From assembly GCA_040779335.1 (NCBI GenBank), contig JBFONV010000008.1:62001-126000 (forward strand): 64,000 bases of DNA, read 5' to 3'. Made by a program: the position numbers and the translations under genes. Source of the stretch: JBFONV01 sp040779335 (GTDB lineage Bacteria > Pseudomonadota > Gammaproteobacteria > Enterobacterales > Alteromonadaceae). The stretch's first letter is position 1; every line of letters begins with the position of its first letter. The notes under the pieces were generated by a model. That model ran no database searches. It had not been told where the DNA came from and was given only the letters and a program-made list of their open reading frames with translations. Of the stretch, positions 45,715 to 54,277 are shown piece by piece.

Positions 45715-46556
45715 ATGTTTCGACAACTGACGTTTTCAATTTGCATTATTGCCTGTTCACTCATTGCTTTACATAGTGCTAGTGCTGCGTGCGCAAAGAT
45801 GACCATAGATATTCCTGGGCATATGCAAGGTAAAAAGTTAGAAATCAATATGTAGATGAATTATTACATCTAATTTTCAGCAAGCAAAATATCGATTTAA
45901 CAATTCAATATAGTAAAGAGCATATGAGCCAAGGACGGGCGCTAAAAGAATTAGCTAGAGGGGAAACAATAGATCTTAACTGGTCGGTGACTAGCAAGGA
46001 AAGAGAGCAGATATTACGCGCGGTGCGTATCCCTATCTATAAAGGATTGATCGGTTGGCGGGTATTTTTTATTGTCAACGACTCTCAAAAAAGGTTCGCC
46101 GCAATATCAAATATTGCCCAGCTACAGGATTTGTTGGCAGTACAACGCTTCGACTGGCCAGATCATCGAATTTTGATGGCAAACCAGCTGCGGGTGGAGG
46201 GGGATTTTTCATACGAGCAAATGTACAAATCGTTGAGTGAGGGGTTAGTCGATTATTTTCCGCGCTCTGTACTTGAGATCAACCGCGAAAAAGAACAGCT
46301 TAAATATGACAACTTGAAAATTGAACAAACCTTGTTAATTAAATATCCGTCAGCGACGTATTTTTTTGTTAATAAAGAAAAGAAAGCGTTAGCTAAGACC
46401 ATTGAAGAAGGATTTAAAAAAGCGATCGCGGATGGAAGTTATCATGCTTTGTTTGATCGGTATTTCACTCAAGAATTAGCTAAATTATCACTCGATAAGC
46501 GCAAGGTCATAGAACTCAATAACCCGTATTTTCCCATTACCGTTTTAAACCAGTAA
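45715..46556 (+). pseudogene. Periplasmic solute-binding-like protein, frameshifted
   Basis: Frame 1 starts at 45715 with a signal peptide (MFRQLTFSICIIACSLIALHS, ending ASA) and stops at 45853-45855. The rest of the protein continues in another frame to 46556. Adding one A to the run of five at 45832-45836 joins them without a break (GKK-VRNQYVDELLHLIF), giving about 280 residues. The downstream part looks like an amino-acid-type extracellular binding protein fold (LKELARGETIDLNW, ending HALFDRYFTQELAKL). A single-base deletion or a sequencing error explains this best. No ABC transporter genes are nearby. Confidence 0.75.
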
Positions 46557-46561
46557 CGTTC

Positions 46562-46587
46562 AATTGCCGAGCTATCGCTTGGCAATT
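46562..46587 (+). terminator. Hairpin after the frameshifted gene
   Basis: An 11-bp stem with one G-T pair (AATTGCCGAGC with GCTTGGCAATT) and a TATC loop, 6 bp after the stop. The following sequence is only weakly T-rich (TCTGTAATTC). Confidence 0.6.
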
Positions 46588-46666
46588 TCTGTAATTCGTC
46601 GACAACTAGATCGTCGTCTGTATCTATAAGTAGCAGCCAGTAGCAGTATTATCTTAAGTTTTTAAT

Positions 46667-47221
46667 CTAATTGCTATTAATCTCTTTTAGTCGAATAAAT
46701 AAGTCTTGATACTCTGCTCGTACTCTTTCACCAAACAATGGATCTTCATCTTGCTTTGGAACTGATTGCGCTATTATTTTCCAACCTTTATCGTCAATAA
46801 GAGATTCAACCATTGGGAAGATGAGATTATCTTCTAATTCCACGTGTGCTTGCTCGGTTTGAATAAATGCTCTCAATTGTTCAATGGTGGTTTCTTTAGG
46901 TACAATAATGTCGAGTAAAATAGCATCTAATGTTGCTTTTAACGGTTTAGTGGTCTGACTGATTGTTTTGTGGTCTTTCATTATATTGGCAATATCTTTC
47001 GTTCTATCCAAATCATTATCGATAATATATTGATAAATAATATCTTCTTTAGGATGATGATAGCGTTCAATATAGCTCTCGATATAATCAATGGTATCTG
47101 CTATCAAGCTATATTTGGGCGGAATGTCTTGCTCTAGCATGTGTAATTTAGCTTCCAGCAGGGCTAAAAGCCTTCTTAGTCCATAATGCTCGCGCCTTAG
47201 GTCTTTCATTAGTTCATTCAT
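46667..47221 (-). CDS. Hemerythrin HHE-domain protein
   Basis: A 184-residue cytoplasmic four-helix protein with the iron-ligand pattern of hemerythrin-like HHE proteins: REHYGLRRLL near residue 10, ERYHHPKEDIIY near 52, KDHKTI near 83 and EQAHVELEDNLIFP near 127. Such proteins bind a diiron centre and are linked to oxygen, nitric oxide or iron-sulfur repair. GAGGAAAG precedes the ATG. It stands alone on its strand, with no partner to define its role. Confidence 0.88.
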   Translation of the reverse strand: MNELMKDLRREHYGLRRLLALLEAKLHMLEQDIPPKYSLIADTIDYIESYIERYHHPKEDIIYQYIIDNDLDRTKDIANIMKDHKTISQTTKPLKATLDAILLDIIVPKETTIEQLRAFIQTEQAHVELEDNLIFPMVESLIDDKGWKIIAQSVPKQDEDPLFGERVRAEYQDLFIRLKEINSN

Positions 47222-47608
47222 GTGTCTTTCCTCGAGTATAAAGTCCCTATATTCAGCGTAGACCCATACATCCCATTTTGCATAGCTAAACTTTTCAGTG
47301 CTTATTAATAGGTATATTTAACAGTTAACGTTATGACCGGCTCATGAAAGAGATAATTGATTGATTAGTTATAGGGCTGCTTAGATGGTTATTTATCGGA
47401 CTCTTAATAAGTTAACTTTCATAAAATAACCACGCGCTATAGATCATTTTATAGAGTGATTATTGCACTACTACAGGTTTTGATTGCAGCCTAGGTGTAA
47501 CAGCAAATACAGTACATTTTTCATATATTTATGCTATAACTACTTCTAATTGAGTTGTTGTAAGTCCTAAACTCTTATTTGAATAATTTTGACAAAAGGG
47601 ATAAAACG
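47222..47608. other. Gene-free gap between the hemerythrin and small membrane protein genes
   Basis: No ORF, hairpin terminator or known RNA was recognised. The DNA is AT-rich and presumably holds divergent promoters for its two flanking genes. Confidence 0.4.
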
Positions 47609-47806
47609 ATGGATACACTAATAGAAAAATTAGGTTACTTCTGCGCTATTGTCGGCTTTCTATTTTGCGCATTAGCTGGTGGGGTTCGTTTAGCAGGTAT
47701 GTTTTCTATCTTGAGTTTTGAAGCAATCACGTTATTACAAGCTGGAATAGCATTGATGGTATTTGCTTGTATGATACGTTTGTATTTTCCTGCATCGTCA
47801 AATTAA
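47609..47806 (+). CDS. Small two-helix membrane protein of unknown function
   Basis: A 65-residue protein with two hydrophobic segments (about residues 9-31 and 38-58) separated by a short loop, and no signal-peptide cleavage site. I recognise no family. AAGGG lies 8 bases before the ATG at 47609. An in-frame TTG at 47579 has no ribosome-binding site and was rejected as the start. It has no operon partner and is preceded by the long hemerythrin-side gap. Confidence 0.65.
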   Translation: MDTLIEKLGYFCAIVGFLFCALAGGVRLAGMFSILSFEAITLLQAGIALMVFACMIRLYFPASSN

Positions 47807-47949
47807 TTTGAACGTATAGCGCTACAAGAACTATGAGCTAGCGATAAAGAATTTGGTACGGTTGACTAAACACTAATAGCGGCAGAAAACGTTATATGTA
47901 TTGGTGTTTGTTAGATAATACTGTGGATTTAAATTTATTATCAATAAAT

Positions 47950-48026
47950 TGGTACGACCGAGTGGACTCGAACCACCGACCCCCACCATGTCAAGGTGGT
48001 GCTCTAACCAGCTGAGCTACGGTCGT
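47950..48026 (-). tRNA. tRNA-Val (anticodon GAC)
   Basis: A 77-nt tRNA with encoded CCA. The acceptor stem is ACGACCG/CGGTCGT. The D arm has TAGCTCAG and GGTTAGAGC. The anticodon stem CCACC/GGTGG closes the loop TTGACAT with GAC at 47992-47990, and the T arm has GGTTCGAGTCC. It lies downstream of the MATE gene on the same strand; E. coli likewise has valVW near mdtK. A 17-bp-spaced promoter lies upstream. Confidence 0.97.
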
Positions 48027-48060
48027 ACATTAGAAACGTTGAATGACTCAACGGAGCGCT

Positions 48061-48089
48061 ATGTTAGCGATCTGAATTGGTTGATGCAA
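48061..48089 (-). promoter_or_regulatory. Promoter of the tRNA-Val gene
   Basis: On the minus strand, TTGCAT (48089-48084), a 17-bp spacer and TAACAT (48066-48061) are followed by a GC-containing discriminator, AGCGCTCCG. The leader has a hairpin CGTTGA/TCAACG (48037-48053) before the tRNA 5' end, a likely processing feature. Confidence 0.65.
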
Positions 48090-48195
48090 GCAGTTTTATG
48101 CAATTCCTTTCAAATTAATGCTTGATTGATTGCTTCTTGTTCAAATAGCGTTAATTTTGTTCTTTGTGAAGAGCTGGACGCCGATATTACCGCTG

Positions 48196-49557
48196 CTAAT
48201 TGTGCACTTCAACGCGTCGTTGCACGATTTTCAATCGCCAAGCGAGCATAATTGCTGCTACTGTTAAGCCAGAAATAAAGCCTATCCAAAAACCATATGG
48301 GCCGATCTGCGGCATAATATAATCGGTGATCCCTAATGTTAGCCCAATGCTTAAGCCGACAATCCAATAAGATACAAAAGTAATAATCAAAATTGATCTA
48401 GTATCTTTATAACCGCGCAGTGCGCCAGCTGAGATAACTTGAATCGCATCAGAAAACTGAAAAAGAGCGGCTAAAAACATCAAGCCCGCTGCTAAATCTA
48501 TAACTGATACATCAGTCGTATAAATACTGGCAATTTGTTCTTTAAAGGTTAGGGTTATTGCCGCCGTGATCACCGCAATGAGTAAGCCTAAGATCACTGA
48601 ATGTCGGCATAATTCTTTCGCTTGTTGGTATTGGCCTTCCCCTACGGAAAAGCCAACTTTTATTGTGACCGCCATCGCAATGCTTAATGGCACCATAAAC
48701 ACTAGGCTAGAAAAGTTAATAGCGATTTGGTGGCTGGCAACAACATTGGCGCCAAATGGTGCTAGTAAAATAGCAACGACCGCAAATAGGCTTACTTCAA
48801 ATAGCAACGACAAAGCAATGGGCACTCCAATACTAAGGATGCTTTTTATTTCTGACCATTCAGGCCAGTAGAAGTGTTCGAAGAGTGGTGCATGTTTTAA
48901 ATGTTTAGAGCAATACGAGTAAATTAACATGCTGACAAACATGACCCAATAAACAAGCGCGGTAGCAATACCGCAGCCCGCGCCACCTAATGCAGGCATG
49001 CCAAATTCACCATAAATGAAAATATAATTGGCGGGAATGTTAATTAATAGACCAATAATACTGATAATCATTGTTGGTCGAGTATGCGATAGTCCTTCGG
49101 AATAGTTTCTCAACACCAAATATAAGCAAAATCCAGGGCCGCCCCAAACGATGTAACCTAAATATTCAAACATTAACCGCTTAAGGTCACTTTCCAAGGT
49201 GATTTGCTGATACAGCAACGGCGTTAGCAGATAGTATAACCCTATCAAAACAATACCCAAAGTGATGGCTATCCATCCTGTTTGATAAGTAGCTTTTGCG
49301 ACCAAATCAAATTTTTTCGCACCAGCAAGTTGTGAAACTATGCTCGCTAATGCCATCACTAAGCCATAAATGGTGAGAATAAGGGGTAACCATACACTAC
49401 TCGCAACTGCAACAGCCGCCATGTCTGTTGCGCTAACGCGACCTGCCATTACTGTATCAGCAAAGCCCATTAAATTTTGGATGAGTTGCGCGATAAGTAT
49501 CGGGTAGGCTAACTTAATTAAGTTTTTGGTATTTGAAAAGAATCTATCTAATTTCAT
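48196..49557 (-). CDS. MATE-family multidrug/Na+ antiporter, NorM/MdtK type
   Basis: A 453-residue inner-membrane protein with 12 predicted helices in two related halves. FADTVMAGRVSATDMAAVAVASSVW near residue 32 and the GALRGYKDTRSI loop near 376 are typical of NorM/MdtK. The family exports cationic drugs and dyes with Na+ or H+ coupling; here substrates are unknown. It is divergent from riboflavin synthase across 68 bp, and tRNA-Val lies downstream, both as in the E. coli mdtK-ribC region. Confidence 0.9.
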   Translation of the reverse strand: MKLDRFFSNTKNLIKLAYPILIAQLIQNLMGFADTVMAGRVSATDMAAVAVASSVWLPLILTIYGLVMALASIVSQLAGAKKFDLVAKATYQTGWIAITLGIVLIGLYYLLTPLLYQQITLESDLKRLMFEYLGYIVWGGPGFCLYLVLRNYSEGLSHTRPTMIISIIGLLINIPANYIFIYGEFGMPALGGAGCGIATALVYWVMFVSMLIYSYCSKHLKHAPLFEHFYWPEWSEIKSILSIGVPIALSLLFEVSLFAVVAILLAPFGANVVASHQIAINFSSLVFMVPLSIAMAVTIKVGFSVGEGQYQQAKELCRHSVILGLLIAVITAAITLTFKEQIASIYTTDVSVIDLAAGLMFLAALFQFSDAIQVISAGALRGYKDTRSILIITFVSYWIVGLSIGLTLGITDYIMPQIGPYGFWIGFISGLTVAAIMLAWRLKIVQRRVEVHN

Positions 49558-49625
49558 TTAAGGTCTTATTTAGCGAATTTGAGTTTGATAAAATAGGTCA
49601 TGAAAATTCAACTCATGGATAATAT

Positions 49626-50240
49626 ATGTTTACTGGCATAGTGCAATCACAAGCGAAAGTTTTAACTATAAAAACCAATAATAATTTGTCTCGTTTAACT
49701 GTTGGCGTCGAAGAAAAGTATATTTCAGCGTTAGATATTGGCGCAAGCGTTGCTATAAACGGTGTTTGTTTAACTGCGGTAGAATTTGGTCAACATGATG
49801 AAAATCAAGCATATATTTGTTTTGATGTTATTGATGAAACGTTACGCGTTACCAATTTGGCGCATTTAACTGCAGATATGATGGTTAATCTTGAGCGTTC
49901 GTTAAAAGCGGGTGATGAGATAGGTGGCCATATGGTCAGTGGTCATGTTCATTGTCAGGGCGAACTGCTCGAAAAGAAAGTAAGCGCAACAAACTGTGCG
50001 TTGACATTTTCATGTGATACTGCGCAGGTGAAGTACATATTAGAAAAAGGCTTTATCGCAATAAATGGTGTTAGTTTAACGGTTGGTCAAGTTGGTGATG
50101 CACAATTTAACGTGCACCTTATTCCAGAAACTTTATCGCGTACTAATATTGGCGCTCTTGAAGTCGGACAAAAGGTAAACATAGAATTTGATCAACAAAC
50201 TATCACGATAGTAAAAACGATAGAGCGTTTAAAATTATAA
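49626..50240 (+). CDS. ribE: Riboflavin synthase alpha chain
   Basis: A 204-residue enzyme that dismutates two 6,7-dimethyl-8-ribityllumazines to riboflavin. Two lumazine-binding domains are visible: MFTGIVQ with SVAINGVCLTAVEF near residue 40 and NLERSLKAGDEIGGHMVSGHVHC near 92, then FIAINGVSLTVGQV near 141 and IPETLSRTNIGAL near 162. Length is close to E. coli RibC (213). The gap to the divergent MATE gene is 68 bp and holds no FMN riboswitch. Confidence 0.96.
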   Translation: MFTGIVQSQAKVLTIKTNNNLSRLTVGVEEKYISALDIGASVAINGVCLTAVEFGQHDENQAYICFDVIDETLRVTNLAHLTADMMVNLERSLKAGDEIGGHMVSGHVHCQGELLEKKVSATNCALTFSCDTAQVKYILEKGFIAINGVSLTVGQVGDAQFNVHLIPETLSRTNIGALEVGQKVNIEFDQQTITIVKTIERLKL

Positions 50241-50303
50241 CAGCTCTGTTTTAAAACGGCTTTGTTGGTAAAGCACAATTTAGCGCACAAGTTTTAGACG
50301 ATG

Positions 50304-50510
50304 TTAAAATACTTGTTCGTCATCACTATCAATAGCTAATTGAATTTTTTTGCGATATTCATCAATGTGCATATTTAGGTGAATATCGTTGCAGCAAGCG
50401 GGGCACTCTTCGTAATAATCTTGATCACCGCCAGAAGTGTCTAAAGTAACGAATAAGTGATGTCCACAATGTGGGCAATGTATGCGCATTCTGTTGATAT
50501 CTTGGGGCAT
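50304..50510 (-). CDS. CPXCG-motif cysteine-rich protein (zinc ribbon)
   Basis: A 68-residue protein with two Cys pairs, CPHCG near residue 12 and CPACC near 36, forming one zinc-ribbon site, followed by an acidic helix. This is the short CPXCG family of gammaproteobacteria, with no established function. AGGAGG lies 6 bases before the ATG. It converges on ribE and is downstream of the fructosamine-kinase-like gene on the same strand, with a 115-bp gap. Confidence 0.85.
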   Translation of the reverse strand: MPQDINRMRIHCPHCGHHLFVTLDTSGGDQDYYEECPACCNDIHLNMHIDEYRKKIQLAIDSDDEQVF

Positions 50511-50625
50511 GTTGCCTCCTAGATGTTGCGTTCAATTATGTATCTATTCTCACTTTATTATGGACAGTTTTAGTAAAAGCGCTACTTTGATTTTACCTAG
50601 ATACGACATTTTACCGGTAGAGATA

Positions 50626-51498
50626 TTAGTGGATACTTAATGTCATTACCCTAGAAAGTAGCGCTTTGGCTTGTTCAATATAAACACCACCAAATAGGTT
50701 AGCGTGATTGAGGACATGATAAAAATTATAGATGATTTTTCTTTGCTCAAATCCTGCTTTTATTGGATAAAAATCTTGATATCCTTGATAAAAGTCTTGA
50801 GGTAAATAACCAAAAAGTTCTGTCATTGCAATATCTACTTCTCGATCACCATAGTAGCATGCGGGGTCAAAAATGACCGCCTCTGAATCTGTGAAGCCGA
50901 GGTTACCGTGCCATAGGTCGCCGTGGACGAGACAAGGCTCGGTTGCGTGGTGACCTAAAGCGTCGTGGCAAACGCTAGTAATGTGATCTATATCACCCAA
51001 CTTGATAGATTTTTCATGGAGTAATTGTAGTTGCCAGCCAATTCTTTGTTCGGCAAAAAATGTTCGCCAGTTCTTGCTCCATGCATTGGGTTGTAAGGTG
51101 TCACCGATATAATTGTCTGATTGCCAACCATATTTTCCATGTTGAACATTTTTGTGGAGTAAAGCGAGCTTTTGACCAAGTTGATACCAGTTTTTCTCAT
51201 TGCCTGGGGATAAAGGAATATAATTTAACACCAGATAACTATGCTCGTGAGTTTTGCCTTGGGCAATAACATCTGGACAGGAAATTTGTTGCGCTGATTT
51301 TATTTGTTTAAGTGCATAAGCTTCGGCTTCAAAATGACTCATATGATCGGCATCATTTATTTTGACGAAATACTGGGTACAACCATCCGATATTTTGTAG
51401 GCCTGATTTATATCGCCACCTAAAACCACATCGGTCGTGAGTATTTTAAACGAATCGCCAGTTGCAGATTTAATTTCATCCTCAATACTTTGCCACAT
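50626..51498 (-). CDS. Fructosamine kinase-family protein (YniA-like)
   Basis: A 290-residue cytoplasmic kinase of the fructosamine-3-kinase family, related to aminoglycoside phosphotransferases. YFVKIN near residue 42 holds the ATP-binding Lys. The catalytic loop is VHGDLWHGNLG near 195, and FDPACYYGDREVDIAM near 213 is the metal-binding loop. Bacterial members are thought to phosphorylate ribulosamine or erythrulosamine adducts so that the protein can be deglycated. No clear ribosome-binding site is seen. Confidence 0.92.
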   Translation of the reverse strand: MWQSIEDEIKSATGDSFKILTTDVVLGGDINQAYKISDGCTQYFVKINDADHMSHFEAEAYALKQIKSAQQISCPDVIAQGKTHEHSYLVLNYIPLSPGNEKNWYQLGQKLALLHKNVQHGKYGWQSDNYIGDTLQPNAWSKNWRTFFAEQRIGWQLQLLHEKSIKLGDIDHITSVCHDALGHHATEPCLVHGDLWHGNLGFTDSEAVIFDPACYYGDREVDIAMTELFGYLPQDFYQGYQDFYPIKAGFEQRKIIYNFYHVLNHANLFGGVYIEQAKALLSRVMTLSIH

Positions 51499-51645
51499 TG
51501 TTATTTACCCAATAAAAACAATACATACCGACAAGTATAGTCTGAAATTTGTGGCTTGGGTGTATGCGGACTGTGCGAATTTATTAAGATGTAATGATCG
51601 AGTCGTTATTGACGTTTGTGACGGAATATACTTTCTATGTCAAAG

Positions 51646-51990
51646 TTAGTTATTGTCTTCGCTGTCATCGATGAGTAAGTATTCAATTTTATTGGCTACC
51701 CCATCCCATTGCTTCGCGTCATCTAACGGCGGTTTAACTTCAGTAATACGAGGCCATACCTTAGCTAACTCTGCGTTAAGTTGAATAAATTCTTTTTGGT
51801 CATCAGGTACAGAATCTTCTTGATAAATAGCTTCAGCAGGGCATTCAACTGGGCACAAGTCACAGTCAATACAATCATCAGGACTAATGACTAGAAAGTT
51901 AGGTCCTTCGTAAAAGGCATCTGCAGGGCATACCGCCACACAATCTGTATATTTACAACGTATGCAGTTGTCGGTTACTACGAAAGCCAT
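51646..51990 (-). CDS. fdxA: 7Fe ferredoxin FdxA
   Basis: A 114-residue electron carrier with one 3Fe-4S and one 4Fe-4S cluster. The N-terminal DNCIRCKYTDCVAVCPADAF and the CIDCDLCPVECPAEAI segment near residue 40 carry the ligands. The long C-terminal tail and AFVVTDNCI start are those of proteobacterial FdxA. Partners are unknown; the divergent flavoprotein gene 141 bp away is a possible but unproven one. Confidence 0.95.
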   Translation of the reverse strand: MAFVVTDNCIRCKYTDCVAVCPADAFYEGPNFLVISPDDCIDCDLCPVECPAEAIYQEDSVPDDQKEFIQLNAELAKVWPRITEVKPPLDDAKQWDGVANKIEYLLIDDSEDNN

Positions 51991-52131
51991 TGGTTACTCA
52001 TTTCACGTTTGTTTATTGAATGCCGGCGATCATACCGCTTCGCACAACAAATTCAATCTCTTGTTTCTTAAAGTGATCAGTATAGGTAAAATGCCGTAAA
52101 TTTTAAGGCACTACCTTGTGGATCTCCGTAT

Positions 52132-53751
52132 ATGCTACGACTAACTGATATAAAGCTCGATTTAAACCATCAACCCGAGGAGTTAGAGCAAGCTATTATT
52201 GACAAACTTAATATATCGAAAGAACAGTTATTAACCACAACAGTATTCAAACGTGGTTATGATGCCCGTAAAAAAAATAAAATAACGTTGATGTACACGC
52301 TTGACGTAGATACTAGTTTAAATGACGCTTTGCTTGATACCTTTAGTAATGATCCTCACGTAAAAGCTAGCCCAGATGTTAGTTATCATTTTGTCGCGCA
52401 GGCACCTGAAAATCTAAGTCAACGTCCGGTAGTTATCGGTATGGGCCCGTGTGGATTGTTTGTTGGATTACTTCTTGCCCAAATGGGTTTTAAACCCATT
52501 ATATTAGAGAGAGGCAAAGAGGTGCGTGAGCGCACTAAGGATACCTTTGGTTTTTGGCGCAAAAAAATCTTAAATACTGAATCAAATGTTCAGTTTGGAG
52601 AGGGCGGCGCAGGCACGTTTTCTGATGGTAAATTATATAGCCAAGTTAAAGATCCTAAACATTACAGTCGTAAAGTCTTGCATGAGTTTGTTGATGCCGG
52701 GGCGCCAGACGAAATTTTATACGTCAGCAAACCTCATATAGGTACATTTAAACTTGTTACCATGGTTGAGCAAATGCGTGCCACCATCACCGCGCTTGGC
52801 GGCGAGGTTCGATTTGAGCAGCGTGTTGACGATATTCACATTGAAAATGGCCGAGTGACCGGCCTGACGTTAGCAACCGGCGAAAATATTGAAACAAATT
52901 ATATAGCCTTAGCGATAGGACACAGTGCCCGTGATACCTTTGAAATGCTGGTAAATAAGCACGTTTCCATAATGCCTAAACCTTTTTCTGTTGGTTTTAG
53001 AATTGAGCATGAACAGTCGGTTATTGATCAGGCGCGTTTTGGTAAAAATGCTGGTCACCCCATTTTAGGCGCCGCAGATTATAAATTAGTGCATCATTGT
53101 AAGAATGGTCGCTCTGTCTATAGTTTTTGTATGTGCCCAGGTGGCACCGTGGTCGCTGCTGCCTCTGAAGAAGGCCGGCTTGTTACCAACGGTATGAGTC
53201 AATACTCCCGTCATGAACGCAACGCTAATAGTGCCATAGTTGTTGGTATTTCTCCTGAAGATTATCCACCAAGATTTGACGGTGATGTTTTAGCGGGAAT
53301 TGAATTTCAACGACAATTAGAGGAGCTAGCTTTCAAAATAGGTGGTTCAAATTATGATGCTCCAGTACAACTTGTCGGAGATTTTTTAAAGGGACGCAAA
53401 TCAGGTGAGCATGGCTGTGTTGAACCATCGTATAAACCAGGGGTTAACTATTGCGATCTAAGTGAAACGCTACCAGATTATGCGATAGATGCTATCAGGG
53501 AAGCTTTGCCCGCTTTTGAGAAAAAAATTAAAGGTTTTTCAATGGCTGATGCTACGTTAACCGCGGTGGAAACCAGAACATCTTCGCCAATACAAATTAC
53601 CCGAGATAAAGAAACCCTAGAGAGTATAAACGTTAAAGGTTTATATCCGGCAGGTGAAGGAGCCGGGTACGCTGGCGGAATTTTGTCTGCTGGTATTGAT
53701 GGTATTAAAGTCGCCGAAGCGATGGCGTTAGCGATGTTAAATGATAAGTAA
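52132..53751 (+). CDS. FAD-dependent dehydrogenase, COG2509 family
   Basis: A 539-residue cytoplasmic flavoprotein. A small N-terminal domain (about residues 1-95) precedes the FAD dinucleotide fold VVIGMGPCGLFVGLLLAQMG near 100 and the GGAGTFSDGKLYS loop near 162. The C-terminal AGEGAGYAGGILSAGIDGIKVAEA near 507 closes the FAD site. The family has no firmly assigned substrate; it is annotated as an uncharacterised NAD(P)/FAD oxidoreductase. The single-gene unit ends at a strong terminator. Confidence 0.9.
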   Translation: MLRLTDIKLDLNHQPEELEQAIIDKLNISKEQLLTTTVFKRGYDARKKNKITLMYTLDVDTSLNDALLDTFSNDPHVKASPDVSYHFVAQAPENLSQRPVVIGMGPCGLFVGLLLAQMGFKPIILERGKEVRERTKDTFGFWRKKILNTESNVQFGEGGAGTFSDGKLYSQVKDPKHYSRKVLHEFVDAGAPDEILYVSKPHIGTFKLVTMVEQMRATITALGGEVRFEQRVDDIHIENGRVTGLTLATGENIETNYIALAIGHSARDTFEMLVNKHVSIMPKPFSVGFRIEHEQSVIDQARFGKNAGHPILGAADYKLVHHCKNGRSVYSFCMCPGGTVVAAASEEGRLVTNGMSQYSRHERNANSAIVVGISPEDYPPRFDGDVLAGIEFQRQLEELAFKIGGSNYDAPVQLVGDFLKGRKSGEHGCVEPSYKPGVNYCDLSETLPDYAIDAIREALPAFEKKIKGFSMADATLTAVETRTSSPIQITRDKETLESINVKGLYPAGEGAGYAGGILSAGIDGIKVAEAMALAMLNDK

Positions 53752-53781
53752 GAATAAAGCTGGATAATTGATAGTTATATG

Positions 53782-53813
53782 AAGGGAATCAGTGTAAGCA
53801 ACCTGATTCCCTT
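53782..53813 (+). terminator. Terminator after the COG2509 gene
   Basis: A perfect 11-bp stem (AAGGGAATCAG with CTGATTCCCTT), 10-nt loop and a TTCATTA tail, 30 bp after the stop. Confidence 0.88.
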
Positions 53814-53856
53814 TTCATTACATAAATAATATTATTAGCAAATCAATAGTGAAATT

Positions 53857-54267
53857 CTAAAACTTAGCCACTACTTTCACTGCATCAGTAACTAAACTCG
53901 CGTCAATATAACCTATTGCATTCGTATTATTTGCGACCAAATCTATAACTTCCGCAGCATTTGCGACATCTTCAGGAGGTGTACCTTTGCCAGTAAAAAT
54001 CCTTTTTGACCAATAAGCTTTTATTTGACTCGTGGATTTGTTTAGTACTTTTTCATCAAAATCTTTTCTTATTGCTTGGGAGTTATCCTGATTTATCGGT
54101 AGAGCTCGTTCTCCACTGGGAAAGGTTTTTGTTTTACCAAGAAATATTTTAGCAATATTTCCAGTATCGAGAGTTTCACTGCTTGATGGATGCATGATCA
54201 CGGCGTGTTCTGCTAAGCAAGTTAGTGACACAAGGTATAGCATTACTATAGTTATAATTTTTTTCAT
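53857..54267 (-). CDS. Single-lobe phosphate-binding-protein-like secreted protein (copy 1)
   Basis: A 136-residue secreted protein; the signal peptide ends near residue 19 (CLAEH). It resembles part of a PstS-type phosphate-binding protein (IAKIFLGKTKTFPSG near 38, then YWSKRIFTGKGTPP near 85 and IGYIDASLVTD near 118) but is only about half its length, and no ABC permease or ATPase is nearby. It is paired with a porin 10 bp upstream. About 71 of 136 positions match copy 2 at 62543-62953 in an ungapped comparison by eye. AGGAG before the ATG contains the porin TAG. Confidence 0.85.
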   Translation of the reverse strand: MKKIITIVMLYLVSLTCLAEHAVIMHPSSSETLDTGNIAKIFLGKTKTFPSGERALPINQDNSQAIRKDFDEKVLNKSTSQIKAYWSKRIFTGKGTPPEDVANAAEVIDLVANNTNAIGYIDASLVTDAVKVVAKF

Positions 54268-54277
54268 CTCTTAGCTC

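Noticed and set aside
45832..45838. Programmed -1 frameshifting at AAA-AAG in the binding-protein gene
   Set aside because: The preceding base is T, so the P-site tRNA would not re-pair after slipping, and no stimulatory stem follows. Mutation or sequencing error is simpler.
46951..46960. TGGTCTGACT, a near FadR core
   Set aside because: It lies inside the hemerythrin-domain gene, far from any start, and lacks the final C of the core.
47932..47950. AT-only inverted repeat (AATTTATT/AATAAATT) next to the tRNA-Val 3' end
   Set aside because: It has no GC pairs and overlaps the CCA end, so it was not called as a terminator.
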